NCBI RefSeq assembly: GCF_003086295.3
Contig: NC_092054.1
Coordinates: forward strand, 34,440,393 to 34,504,392
Source: Arachis hypogaea
Lineage: Eukaryota > Streptophyta > Magnoliopsida > Fabales > Fabaceae
DNA: 64,000 nt
Direction: 5' to 3'
Part shown: positions 31,797-43,489 of the stretch, one piece after another
Layout: each line of letters begins with the position of its first letter
Position numbering within the stretch: the stretch's first letter is position 1
Position numbers and translations under genes: made by a program
Notes under the pieces: generated by a model
What the model saw: the letters and a program-made list of their open reading frames with translations, nothing else
Databases searched by the model: none
What the model was told of the DNA's origin: nothing

Positions 31797-34725
31797 TGTT
31801 AGAGTATAATTAGATCAATTAGAATCAATTATTATATCTTTGTATTTGTTATAGGATATTATGCTTTTGTTAGTTTGATTCTTCTAGCACATGTATATAC
31901 CCTTGAAAATTGTATCATTTGGATTCATGACTCAATAAAACATCATCCTTTATTCTATTCAGTCTCTTGTTTCTGACATGGTATCAAGAGCATAGGTTTT
32001 TCTTTCCATTGAAAAGTTCATAGTTCTTTGTTTTTCTCCTCCTGTCATTTTTTTGTCCTTGTTTACGATCACCTTCCTGACATTTTTCTTTATCACTAAC
32101 CTTACTGTCATCTTTGTCTCATTTTTACAAGTCCATAGATCCCATCCCCATCGCTGGAAACAGCTGGATGCGCCGCCATGCACTGCCGCAAGATCACTAT
32201 CTGCTTCCATCGTTTTCCTTCTCCCAAACGCATCCAGCACTGTTCAATTTTCAGCAACAATCAACGTCCAACATGTCACACGTGTCGAGCATCAACCCCT
32301 CCCACCAACTTGTGTCCAACCCGCGTTTCTTCCCGCTCGACCTGCTCATTGACCCGTGCACCAAGTCATCTTCAACGTGGCTTCACCCTCGGCTCAGATG
32401 TCACCATGTGTCATCCATCTGCTGACGTGGCTCTAACGTGGCAGACAATAGGACCCGCTCTAAGATTTTTTTGAACTCTTTTCGATTTCGTCCTTTGTTT
32501 CTTAGATTTTTGCTCTGATCTTACAGTTTCTTTCCTCTTTTGTCTTTGTAATTACTATTATGAAAAAATTAGATATTTTTCAGCCTATTCCTGTTATTCT
32601 TAATGGCTCCAACTATGCTCATTGGGTTGAAGCTATGGGTAGATTTCTTAAAGGTGAAAATTATAGTGCTATGTGATTGGTGATGTTGTTTGTCCTGTTA
32701 AGCCAATTGTGACTGAAAAATCAAAAGATAGGACCTCCAAATCCAAGGAGGATGTTGAGAAAGACTTTGCAGAGAAATTAGAAGATTGGGATAGTAAAAA
32801 TCACCAGATTATCACTTGGTTTCACAACACTTTTACTCCAGGCATTCATCTATAGTTTGGGCATTTTGAAATTGCTAAAGAGTTATGGAATCATTTGGCA
32901 AAACATTACACCATTTTTTATCTCTCTTATTAGTACCAACTACTAAAGGAGCTTCATGGTCTTAAGCAAGATGTAGTTAAACAGTTTGTGATTTTCTTGC
33001 TCAAATGAAAATTATTTGGGATCAATTCACCTCCTGTGAGATATTGTTAAAGATGCAACTTATGCTAAGGCATATGAGGATTATCGCAACCGAATGCGTT
33101 TCATATAGTTTCTTATGGCATTTACTGATGACTATGATCTGGTTAGAGCTTTTTTTTTTTTCATCAGAATCTCTTACCTAGTCTTGAAGATGCCCTTCCT
33201 TGCCTTAAGTATGAAGAAATGCACCTAGGGTTGACTCACTCTAAGAGTGAAACTGTCTTTGTAGCCACAGATAGAAAGGGTAAATTTTGTGAAAAATGTA
33301 ACCATTCTGGACACTTCTTCTAAAGCTGTCCTTCTATTAAATGTCAAAAATGCAAGAAGAAATGTCACATTGGCTCCAATTGTCTAAAATGATTTTGTCA
33401 TTATTGCAAGCTCTTGGGACACTTGATACTACCTGTCCTACTCGTTGACAATATCTAGATCAGAACAAGTATCATTCTCATGCCTACTCCAAGAATGTGC
33501 CTGCTTTTATTGCTACTGCTGCTAATGAATCTACCAACTCTGCTTCTCTCAACCCACCTTCTGTCTCTCCATCCGACATTGAGTCTCTTCTTAAGCAACT
33601 TCTCTCCTTTTTTGGTAATACCCTTGCTGCTCTTTTCACTCCTCTAGGTAATTATAAATGATATTTTGATTTTGGTTTCTTTAATTATATGTCTCATTTG
33701 TGTCATCTTTTCTCGTCTTTGTCTAGTACTATAATTGCACCTTCTATCAACATTGCTGATGGTTCCCTTTTTCATACAACACATAAGGATTTTATTTCAT
33801 AGTCAAATCTTAATCTCCTCGATACTTATTTTATTCTCAAATTAAACTTTAATCTTATCTCTATTGGTCAACTTGTTGATCTAGATTTTGATGTCAATTT
33901 TTCTATTTCTGGTTGTCGTGTGCAGGATCATCGGACGGGACAGATCATTAGGAGTAGATGTAAGGTTGGAAGATTGTTTAAGCTCGAGAATCTTCATGTT
34001 CCTTCTATATCAAATCTCTGTACTATTCTTCTCCATTTACACTTCACATGTGGTATCACCATCTTGCCCACAGCTCCTTAAGAAAATTACGTCCTCTTAT
34101 GTCTAAGGGCATCTTAGATCAAGTTAATAATGAGTCTTTTGATTGCATTTCTTGTCAAAAACTGCAAAATAACCAACTTTATCTTTTCATAATAATTGAT
34201 CTCTTGCTTGCTCTCCTTTTGATCTTGTCCACTCTGATGTTTGAAGCCCTGCTTCCGCCGCTTCTATGGGAGGAGCTCGATACTTTGTAGTATTTATTGA
34301 TGATTATTCACATTTTACTTAGATTTATTTGATGATTAATTGCCATGAGCTACCTCAGATTTATATTAATTTTGCCACTATGATTAAAACTCAATTCTCC
34401 ATGGTCATTAAAGTTTTTCGATGGGATAATATTATGGAATACCGTGACTCCAAATTTTTAAACTTTTTTGCTGGACAGGATACTTTGTTTGAGTTTTCTT
34501 ACTCTAGTACGTCTTAACAAAATGGAAAAGTTGAATGCAAACACCGTCATATTCTTGACTTTGTTCATGTAATGCTCATTTTTTCTTTGTGTCTTGAGCG
34601 TATTTGGGGTGAAGCTGTTCTTACTGATGTCCATGTTATCAATAAACTTCCTTCTTTTGTCTTTGGTAACATTATTCCCTTTAAGCATCTTTATCATACT
34701 TCTCTAGATTACAGCTCTTTTCAAA
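31797..34725 (+). mobile_element. 5' fragment of a Copia LTR retrotransposon
   Basis: A short LTR (31797-31978, TGTTAGAG...TTCTGACA) is followed at once by TGGTATCAAGAGC (31979-31991), one base from the tRNA-iMet primer binding site TGGTATCAGAGC. Gag and the start of integrase follow; the rest of pol and the 3' LTR are missing. The sequence stops homologously after the integrase core, at an A-run (34727-34739). Confidence 0.8.
32560..34725 (+). pseudogene. Copia gag-pol fragment
   Basis: From the ATG at 32560: PIPVILNGSNYAHWVEAMGR (Copia gag start), stop at ~32675, then DWDSKNHQIITWFHNTFTPG. Two CCHC zinc-knuckle-like motifs lie at about 33290-33410 (CEKCNHSGHFF, CQKCKKKCHIGSNC). A GAG-pre-integrase motif at 34048 reads WYHHLAHSSLRKLRPLMSKG. 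The integrase core follows (YFVVFIDDYSHFT, RWDNIMEYRDSKF, QQNGKVECKHRHI) to about 34720. Many stops and frameshifts; no reverse transcriptase. Dead copy. Confidence 0.82.
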
Positions 34726-34739
34726 TGAAAAAAAAAAAA

Positions 34740-35068
34740 CACTAAAAGGTCATCAAGTTAGAGATTAGGGGTTAAAATTCAAATGGTTAAGAAGGGTTGA
34801 AGTGCAACAGAATAGAAGAAAGCAGAACTTTGGCTGGGATAGTGGCATGGTGAAGCTAGCAGTAGTTTTAGGTATCTCCGGTGGCATTTTCTGACAAGCA
34901 AAGGCATGAGGACAGTCATAACACCCACACTGGTGGTGGCTTTAACGACCTCAACGGTGGCATGAAAACCTATAGCAGCAATGGCAGTATCCTCCTCTAT
35001 GACGTCGTTCCTCTATTTAATCTTCTCCCATCGAACTCTCTCTACCTTATCTTCTCTATCTGCCTAGG

Positions 35069-35161
<93 letters not shown>

Positions 35162-37011
35162 AAATTTATAGTGGAAAAGGTAGCGACCTTATCCACCGCC
35201 AACGCCGCCTCCTTCCATTTTCCCTTCTTTCTTTCTTTCTTTATTTTTATGTGTGTGTGCATTTGTCTCTACTAAATGAGGGAGTGTGTGTGATTAGAAA
35301 TTAAAGAAAGAAGAAAAATATCAAAAAATAGTTCCATCATCTTATTTATTTATTTTGGTTATTATATTCTTCCCTCGTTTAGAAATTCTGCCCCCAAATA
35401 TCAAACCAATTTGCTATTTGTAATTAGACTTCACCTCATATTTAATACAATTATACCTTAGGACAATAAACTACAATTAGAAGTAAAAAAAAAGAAAACA
35501 ACATCGAGACAACTTTAATAAAAATAGATACAATCACATTATAACACCTAATACTAAATAATAGGCACCAATATTCAATAAGAATAGAGCCATAGACAAA
35601 GTCCCATTACACGGGTCAAGGGCAACAATTATATACATTAAGATAATAAAAAAATTTCTTTCTAAGATAACCATTATACAAAAGAGAGTTGTGACAATCA
35701 TGAAGTTAAAGGGGTCATCGATGGATACATTAATGACAAAAACAAAGTCATTTCCTTAACAATTATTCTTAGTCCTAACAACTTGTTATTATATCTTTGC
35801 TCAATAGTTATGACAATAATTAAGCTAAATATAATATAACCACATAACACGAGATATTTCTTTTAGTAAAAAAATTTATCTAACTATTATAAGACCAAAA
35901 TCATATCTTTACACTCTTTGAAAATTATATGATAAAGATAAATTTAAAAATATTTATATTTATTTTTCGTTAAAGATCGAAACACTTGTTATTTGTCATG
36001 AAAGCTTTCTCATTAAAATATTTTTTATAATTCTTTAAAAATAATTCTCTAATATTAAAGCATAGTAATTAGTTAAAAGATCTAGGTCTAGATAAACAAA
36101 TACATAGTAACGTGCCAAAGATAGTTTTTATCTATTAATAATTTGGAAAGACACAATCCTTCAAAGTAAAAGAAAAAGAGAGAAATTACAAGGACTAAAG
36201 TCTATAATATTTATAAACCAAAATATAAAGTTAAAAGAAAACAATAAGAAGCAGCATAATGATAGACAAAGAAAACTAAATAGCAACAATCATTCAATAT
36301 AAATAAAATACTCAAAGCAATTGTGAATTAAAACCACAAACAAAAAGATAGAACAACAGTTGCAAAAGCAAACAAATCAAATTGAAGATATAACATCACA
36401 TTTTAAAATAGATAACTGAATAGTCATAACAATTAAAAATAATAACCGTCATAGAAATTAAATCAACATACTTCATTTTTCTTTATAACCTTTGACTAAG
36501 TGCCTTTGAGATTGAGATTATTATTATTATTTATCTTTTTATTGTCTCTTATGCTAAAATTTGTATGTACATTTAACTCATTTTTATTATTATGATAAAA
36601 TACAACCAAATAATTTTTTATAATTATGCAACTATGACTTAATATAAAGTTACAAATAAATTTACATGTAAAATAATGATAATAACAAAATTACAATTTG
36701 AAATACTTGTAATTAACACAAACTAAAATTAGTTATAATAACTACTTTATTTTTTCTCTATAGTCTTAGTCTCCAATCGAAAATTAATTTTTAACATAAT
36801 CTAATCACGTAGCTAAAATAAAATTTTATGAAATTAGTGTGTGATCATGTTTCTCATAACAACAAAATACTTACAAATAACTAATCTTTAATAAATAATT
36901 AATTAAATTTACTGCATATCAACAAAGACTAAAATCAATTCTTTCTTTTTTTTTTATTCCTTTTAACTTATTTATGACTAATACATATAGAAATAAATAG
37001 ACTTGGACATA
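34740..37011. other. AT-rich region, no gene seen
   Basis: Contains one long microsatellite (35069-35159) and otherwise featureless AT-rich sequence. No ORF above background. Confidence 0.55.
35069..35159. repeat. (TC)n microsatellite, ~90 bp
   Basis: More than 40 near-uninterrupted TC units. The long open frames on both strands here are pure Ser-Leu / Arg-Glu artefacts. Confidence 0.97.
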
Positions 37012-37019
37012 TAGCTTAT

Positions 37020-38853
37020 TAGGAGTATGATCGGTTCGGTTTGGTTCGGTTCTATAGTGATGTCAACTATTCAATTTGCTATTTTCTGAATAACCGAATC
37101 GAATTGAACCAACAGCGATTTGATTCGGTCGATTTTTTTGATTTTTTTAAAACCTAATAATCAGAATTTAAATCACCATAAAATGAAGTTTAAAAACGTC
37201 AATAAACTAAAATAACAAGAATATATCACATCCAAATTCAATACAATTTCAACTTGTCCCAACAATTAAACATAAAAACAAATACAATTAAAAATGTCTA
37301 GCAAAAAACAAAAACAAGCACACTTTAAAACATACTAAATACCGAAATAGCCACTTTAAAACTAAATAAAAACCAAAACATCCACCATGCTTAATATGAA
37401 TCCACACCATATTCATCATCATTTTCTTTGATTGGTGCAACTTCTACAAAAATAAAATAAATAAATCAATATAAATTATAAACATAAACAAAATATAGAT
37501 TATAAATTATAAACATAAACTATAAATTATTCTTTGGACCATGTCTCCCTTATAAATTAAAGCTTATATATGTGTAGCTTTGAGAGTAAAAGAAAGAAAG
37601 GGCACAGAAGATATAGAATATTTTTCTTTTCATTTCGTTTCTTTTCTTTTTATTTTTCCCTGAAAACATAAAAACATCTTGGATAATTAGATATTTTAAA
37701 GAACACTTTTTGCACTAATAAATCATAGTGAGGCTAAGAATTGAAGCTATATGACTATCCATCTCTTCTCTTCAAAACACAGTAATGACACTAATAATTG
37801 ATATATTTAAATTGTAGATACTTAGAAACAAAACAAAATCAAAATAGAAAAAAAATATTAATAATAAAGAGTACAATATTGGACCAAAAAACTAGCTAGT
37901 CATCATCAATGCCAAACAAGAACTTAAAATCATAATAATTCACCTAATAATAATATATAACTAAAGCTTTCTAGATGGACAAAATCAAAGAAGCAAAAAT
38001 AGATATATATCTAGATGGTGATGAAGGAAAAAAAGTTGTGAATATACTTTGTTTCCAACAAATTAATCCAGCAACAGCAGCAAAGTTTATTAAACATACT
38101 AAGTTATTAAAGCAATAGCAACATATTTTATGAAACAAAATAAATAAGTTGTGAATATACTTTGTTTCCAACAGACCAGCAACAATAACATCTAATAACT
38201 TGCAACAGATTGTGAATATACCAAGTTACTAACCACAGAAGAAGATATTGTGAGTTGCAGGAGAGGGCTCGAACTAAGTCTGTTGCTCGGCGACAAAGAG
38301 GAACTGTTCGGCGATGGAGATTGCTGCTCGGCGACGGATAAGAACAGCTCAGTTTAGGGTTTGCTGTGACGGTGCAGACTGGATGATGGCACGAACTGGA
38401 GAATGACGTAAAGACTGCGGCTAGACAATGGCACTCTCCAGCTCTCTGCAACACTTGTGATGGTGATCGACGACGTCCTTCACGGCGACGATGGACGACT
38501 TGTGACTGAAGGACAGCAGCAGCTCTCAGACTCTGGCTCTCTCAGGCATAGAGGAGGAAGTTGGAAGTGAGTTTACTGACTTGTGGCCTTGTGGGGTTGT
38601 TGCTACTGAGTGCTGAGTTAGAGTTAGGGATTTGGAGGTTTTATTATTAGGTTAAAGGGCAAACTTGTAAAAAACAAGCATTACTGAACCAATTCTTCGG
38701 TTCGGTTTGGTTTGGTTTCTGTCAAGCCAATCGAAAATCAAACCGAACTGATCGGTTTAATTAAAAAATTGATTTTTTCGGTTTTACATTCAGTTGTAAA
38801 TTTTGGTTCAATTTTGCGGTAAATTTCGGTCCGGTTCAGTAACTTACACCCTA
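37020..38853. mobile_element. Non-autonomous hAT element, 1.83 kb
   Basis: Flanked by the 8-bp duplication TAGCTTAT (37012-37019 and 38854-38861). Ends are TAGGAGTATGATCGGTTCGG and, inverted, TAGGGTGTAAGTTACTGAAC. GGTTCGGTTTGG-type repeats lie just inside both ends in inverted orientation. No transposase. The 38128-38454 minus frame is not recognised as a protein. A ~26-base segment (TTGTGAATATACTTTGTTTC) is repeated at 38035 and 38150. Confidence 0.85.
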
Positions 38854-38861
38854 TAGCTTAT

Positions 38862-41424
38862 AATATAAATCATAATATTCATGCATGATATGTAAGTTTA
38901 ATTATGTACAAAATGCTATAGGCATCCTTGTTATGTGTATAATTAAATAAAATAATCAATGCATGAAAAAAATTAATTTGTCAAATCATATCAATCCGTA
39001 AAAATATTCATAACAAAATGAATATTTCTGGCCACTATGACTATGATAACAGATTTGATAGGCTTTAGTTTCAATTAAAAAAAAAAAAAGCATCGTATCC
39101 TATTCTTTACAAAATTATCAAACGATGCATAACAATTCCGCACTAACATATTTTTGGTGAGAATACTCTAGACAAACTAAGCTTTATACCAATTTTGGTC
39201 TGACATAATTTTAAGCGTTGAAGATTTTAATATAAATTTTCAAAGTATTGTCCTATTTTTATCAGAGACCGTCTTTATTCAATAATTCGTACTAAATTCC
39301 ACAGTTCTTGAAACTACCTAAAATTTTATACCATGACACTAGACACATCCACCCTTCACTATTTTTTAGTCACAATAAATTTTAAGTTGAATTGGATTTT
39401 ATACACAATTCTCATTGTAGTTGTCATGCACGTTGAATTTAAAAAAAATAGTAGCTACCTCTCAAATTCAAAATTTTATATAAAATCCAATTGAGACCGT
39501 ATAACTCTCAATTTTAGTGTGGTTCAACTATATGCATCTATGTTTTATTTATAATTACTTGCAGATTGACATCAATCCTGAAGAGAGAATTAGAGTTATA
39601 CACATTAAAAGTTGATTTTTCTATAGAATTCTATTTTAATAACTAGTAAGTACAACTTCTTCCAAGTTGCATATTTCACTCCTTAAAGTTTTAACTAAAT
39701 TGAAATTTGTACTAGATATACTAGACACAGAAGGATTGCATTTTCAATTGGTTACATCTCAATATAATTTCAGACTTAGGAGGTCTGCATGTCCAAAAAT
39801 AATGATATGGAAAATAGGTTTTGGTTTTTCTGCATAAAAGTTCTATTTTTGAAAAATCATAACTCACAAACCACAATTCCAATAAATCTAGAATTTTGAG
39901 ATAATAAACTAGGTTGTACAATCTTTCATGCAGGTTCCTGTTGAAAATACAATTTGAGATGAGGGTAAAAGCTCAAACAACTTGTTGGTTTAACAAGCAA
40001 AATTCTGCAAAAGCTATTTTAGTACAAAACAAAAATCTCACACCAAAGTTAATTTTAACCACCTTCAAAGGTTCAAATCTAGTTTATAGTCCTTTTCTAC
40101 CAATTAAAATTGCCTCAAAGGCTAAATTATCTGAATTGGCGAAATACCTATTTTTCCTTTTTTGGGATTCTAATTTATCAGTTGTTTGTATCTTAAGCCA
40201 AATGACAAAATTAGCTATTCGATGGTTTTGATCCTTTAAACAAGTTTTAAATCATTCCTAAGGGTTTTCTAATACCCTAGGAGAGGCTAATTATTTACCT
40301 AACTCAATTTGACCTTTCAATTTCATAATGTTTTTAATTTTACCTTATTGTTTCAATATATTTCAATTATACTACTGGGATGGATAAAATATGAGAATTC
40401 TACGCTCATTAACATGTTAGCCGAGGGTTGTCAGATGCCAGTGACGCGCTAGCACAAAATTGTCATGTCAGAATCTCCGTTAACTGTGCTAACCCTCAAA
40501 GGTATAATTGAAATATTTCTAAAACATTAAGGACAAAATTAAAACAAATTAAAAGTTACGATTATATTTTTGAAATTTTTCGAAAACTGCAAGAATAAAA
40601 AGTTTACTTTTTAATAATAGAATTAAAAAATATACACAAAAATAATACATATTATATTTTTTATTTTAGAGAAGTTTAATTTTAATGTATTGACAGTATA
40701 AAGAGTTTTACGTAATTATCTAACCAAATCCATTCATTTGGATAATTTTTTATGCGATGAACTTAAAAATTATTATTTTTATTAATTTGACAATAAATAA
40801 TTAACATAAAATTATTTACATTCATGGTATGATTTTAAAAACCGATACAAACCAATCGATCAAATCGTGAACCAACAACAAATATGATTCAATTTGATAA
40901 AAAGACATCCACCCAAAAACTAGATATAAATTGAAAAAATTAGATGACAAATGATCGTCAAACCAAACCAAAGCTGTCAGCTTTTTAAATTAAACAAGAG
41001 CTTTGTCATTTTGGTCCTCGTTGGAAAGGAAAAAAAAGCATCCAAGTAAGAGAAAGTGATTAACGCAGTGAATAAGATAAGTGAAAAAATGTAGAACAAA
41101 ATGAGAAAGAAATGATGATAACAAATCGAAATGATATGAATAAGTATTTTTTGTTACTTTTTTTTATATGGTTATTCTTTAATTTTTATTCTATAACATA
41201 TAATATATAATATCATAAATGTTGAATATATATAAAATTTGATATTTGTCTATTATCTTTTTATTTAATTTTTATGTTGTATTTATACAAGATTATAAAA
41301 TTTTAGTTGGTGTTGTATTTTTAATATATATCTTTTTAAAATTTATATTAAAATATATTTATATTTTTGTGTATTTATTTATAATTTTTATATGTATTAT
41401 TTTATTATAATTTAGTTATTACTA
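38862..41424. other. AT-rich region, no gene recognised
   Basis: The 105-codon open frame at 39914-40231 matches nothing I know. A possible small inverted-repeat element lies at 40325-40560. Confidence 0.5.
40325..40560. mobile_element. Possible MITE
   Basis: About 50 bases at the left (with ATATTTCAATTATAC) recur inverted at the right (GTATAATTGAAATATT), enclosing ~130 bases of GC-richer sequence. Target duplication not resolved. Confidence 0.4.
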
Positions 41425-41433
41425 TTAAAATAA

Positions 41434-41490
41434 GGTGAATGCTATGGTGATGAAGGGTTTTTGCTTTTTTAGGTGATGAAAATAACGTGG
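41434..41490 (+). repeat. Left terminal inverted repeat of the large MULE
   Basis: Carries GGTGATGAAG and, 23 bases on, AGGTGATGAAAA; matches the inverse of 60513-60569. Confidence 0.65.
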
Positions 41491-41776
41491 ATAGTATTGT
41501 TTCGCGACGCATGTCTTTGACATCGTTTTTCAGGAGACATTGTCTAACTTGAGTCAGTAGTGCCTCTGGAGCTGTTCCCTTCATGACATTATTAGCTCAA
41601 TGCAAATTAACTCTAATGAAAGTGATCTATTTGTTGGGCTTTTTTGTGGGCTTAGGTTTTATTTTTATCCTTCTATAAATATAGAGTTCAATTTTTGTTA
41701 TCACATTAGTATAATTCCCAAAATTTTTACGGTCTCATGGAGAGAAAATAATTGCATAACCAAAAAGAAAAAAAAA

Positions 41777-41829
41777 GATAATAATAATAATAATAATAAT
41801 AATGTTCAATAATAATAATAATAATAATA
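41777..41829. repeat. (AAT)n microsatellite
   Basis: Two AAT/ATA runs separated by TGTTCA. The ORFs at 41600-41812 and 41802-42140 begin in it. The stretch 41840-42070 is GC-richer, followed by CTATGGTAAGCAC, a plausible splice donor, so it may be the 5' leader exon of the transposase gene. Confidence 0.75.
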
Positions 41830-43489
41830 GTAACGATAAAAATACTCAAATTTCTGAATCTAACCCTAAATTACGCCCACCAATAATCAGCAATTCAGAA
41901 TTTACTCAAATACCCCTACCTTCCATAGCAACCACTTTCCTCCCACTTCCCTCCATCAACCAGAGGTTGCCATCACTGGCCGCTCACGTAACTGTTGAAC
42001 ACGTCGCTTACCTCGCCAGGTCGCCCCTCCAGTCTCTAGCCTTTGCTCATCTCGCTGTCACTCACCTCTATGGTAAGCACTTCTTGACTTCTCTCTCAAT
42101 GGCCACTGCTTGCTGCTTGATTTGTTTTAGTACTTCGTGACTTTTATTTTTTATTTCTTCTTTCGCACTTCAATGGTTAGTGAGTTTTAATTGGTTTAGT
42201 TTAGTGCTTCTTGCTTAGTTGTTGATTTTAGTCTTCCTTTTTTTTTTTGTTGTGAAAAATTAAAGAAAGAAGCAAAAAAGCAAATACCTAAAAAGAAAAA
42301 GAGAAGGGATTTCTCTAATGAAGATTCACAAATGGTCTTGGAGGTTGAATCCAATTCACCATTTCCGCTTTACTAAAAACTCCAATCATAGTAAGAAAAT
42401 CAACCTCATTGTTTGCATCTTTATGAATAAAATGAAATCCCACTTTTTATCCGTGATTTTAGTCATTCTAAACTAAATTAAATTGGTTTTGTTGTTGTTA
42501 AATGAGTAAATTCTAAACTAAATTAATTTTTTTTATTTTCATTCTCGGAAGGCTTCATTTTTTTGGAACGTTTATGTTGTTTTGTTGTTGACTTTGAATG
42601 AATTTGTATACACTGTAGCATGATCCATTTCAAGCATATGATTTCGTAATGTATCTCTTTCACTTTACAGGGGAAATGAGAAAACTAACGGCAACCTTTT
42701 GATTTATTTCTCCAGAGTGATTAGCCGCTTTACTATAACTTTTCTCAAAATTTTACCATTGGTTTCTTATTTATTTTATTTTTTTTTTAAGAGTTATTCT
42801 TGCAATTCCAAACTATGAGGTGGTTCAGTGAAGCCTCTTACTCAAAGTACCAATTCCAATGTTCGAATTGTGTTTGGAACAAATATTTTTGGATTGGTTT
42901 TGATTTAAAAAGAAGTGAATTGGAAATGAATTAGTGTGTTTGGAATTAATGGTAGTAATTGATTTGATTTAAAAATTGATATAATTAAATAGAAATTTCT
43001 TTTATTTTGAAGATGGATAGAAAGCATGATCAACAACCGCATTATATTGCTAGATTTGTATGTGGATTTAGCATTTGTGTGTATTTTAGGTTTCTTTGGT
43101 TATAAATTTTGATTTTTGAATTTGAATGTGAAATTTTATTGATAAAATATAGAAAATTATGTTAAATTCTAAAAGTTTGAAATTTATTATTATATAAATT
43201 AGTGAATTTAAATATTTAAAAGTTTCTATTATATTTTTAATATTTTTTAGTTTGTGTTCTGTTTTGAAGAATAAGCTAATTAGGTTGTGTTAGTGGATAT
43301 AAGTTAGTTGATTTTTGTGAGTGTAGTATTATGGCAGCAACAATGAGGTTTTAATAGGTTCTTTAAGTGAATTTATCTTATATTATGGCCAATATGCTGG
43401 TTGCTTGATTTATTTGTTCATGAACTGTGGTGTTAGTAAGTTTATCTTGTTTACCTTGATATGCTGAATTCATAGGGTGCATTCTTTAC

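Noticed and set aside
34881..35262. Ser-Leu and Arg-Glu repeat ORFs
   Set aside because: Direct translation of a (TC)n microsatellite.
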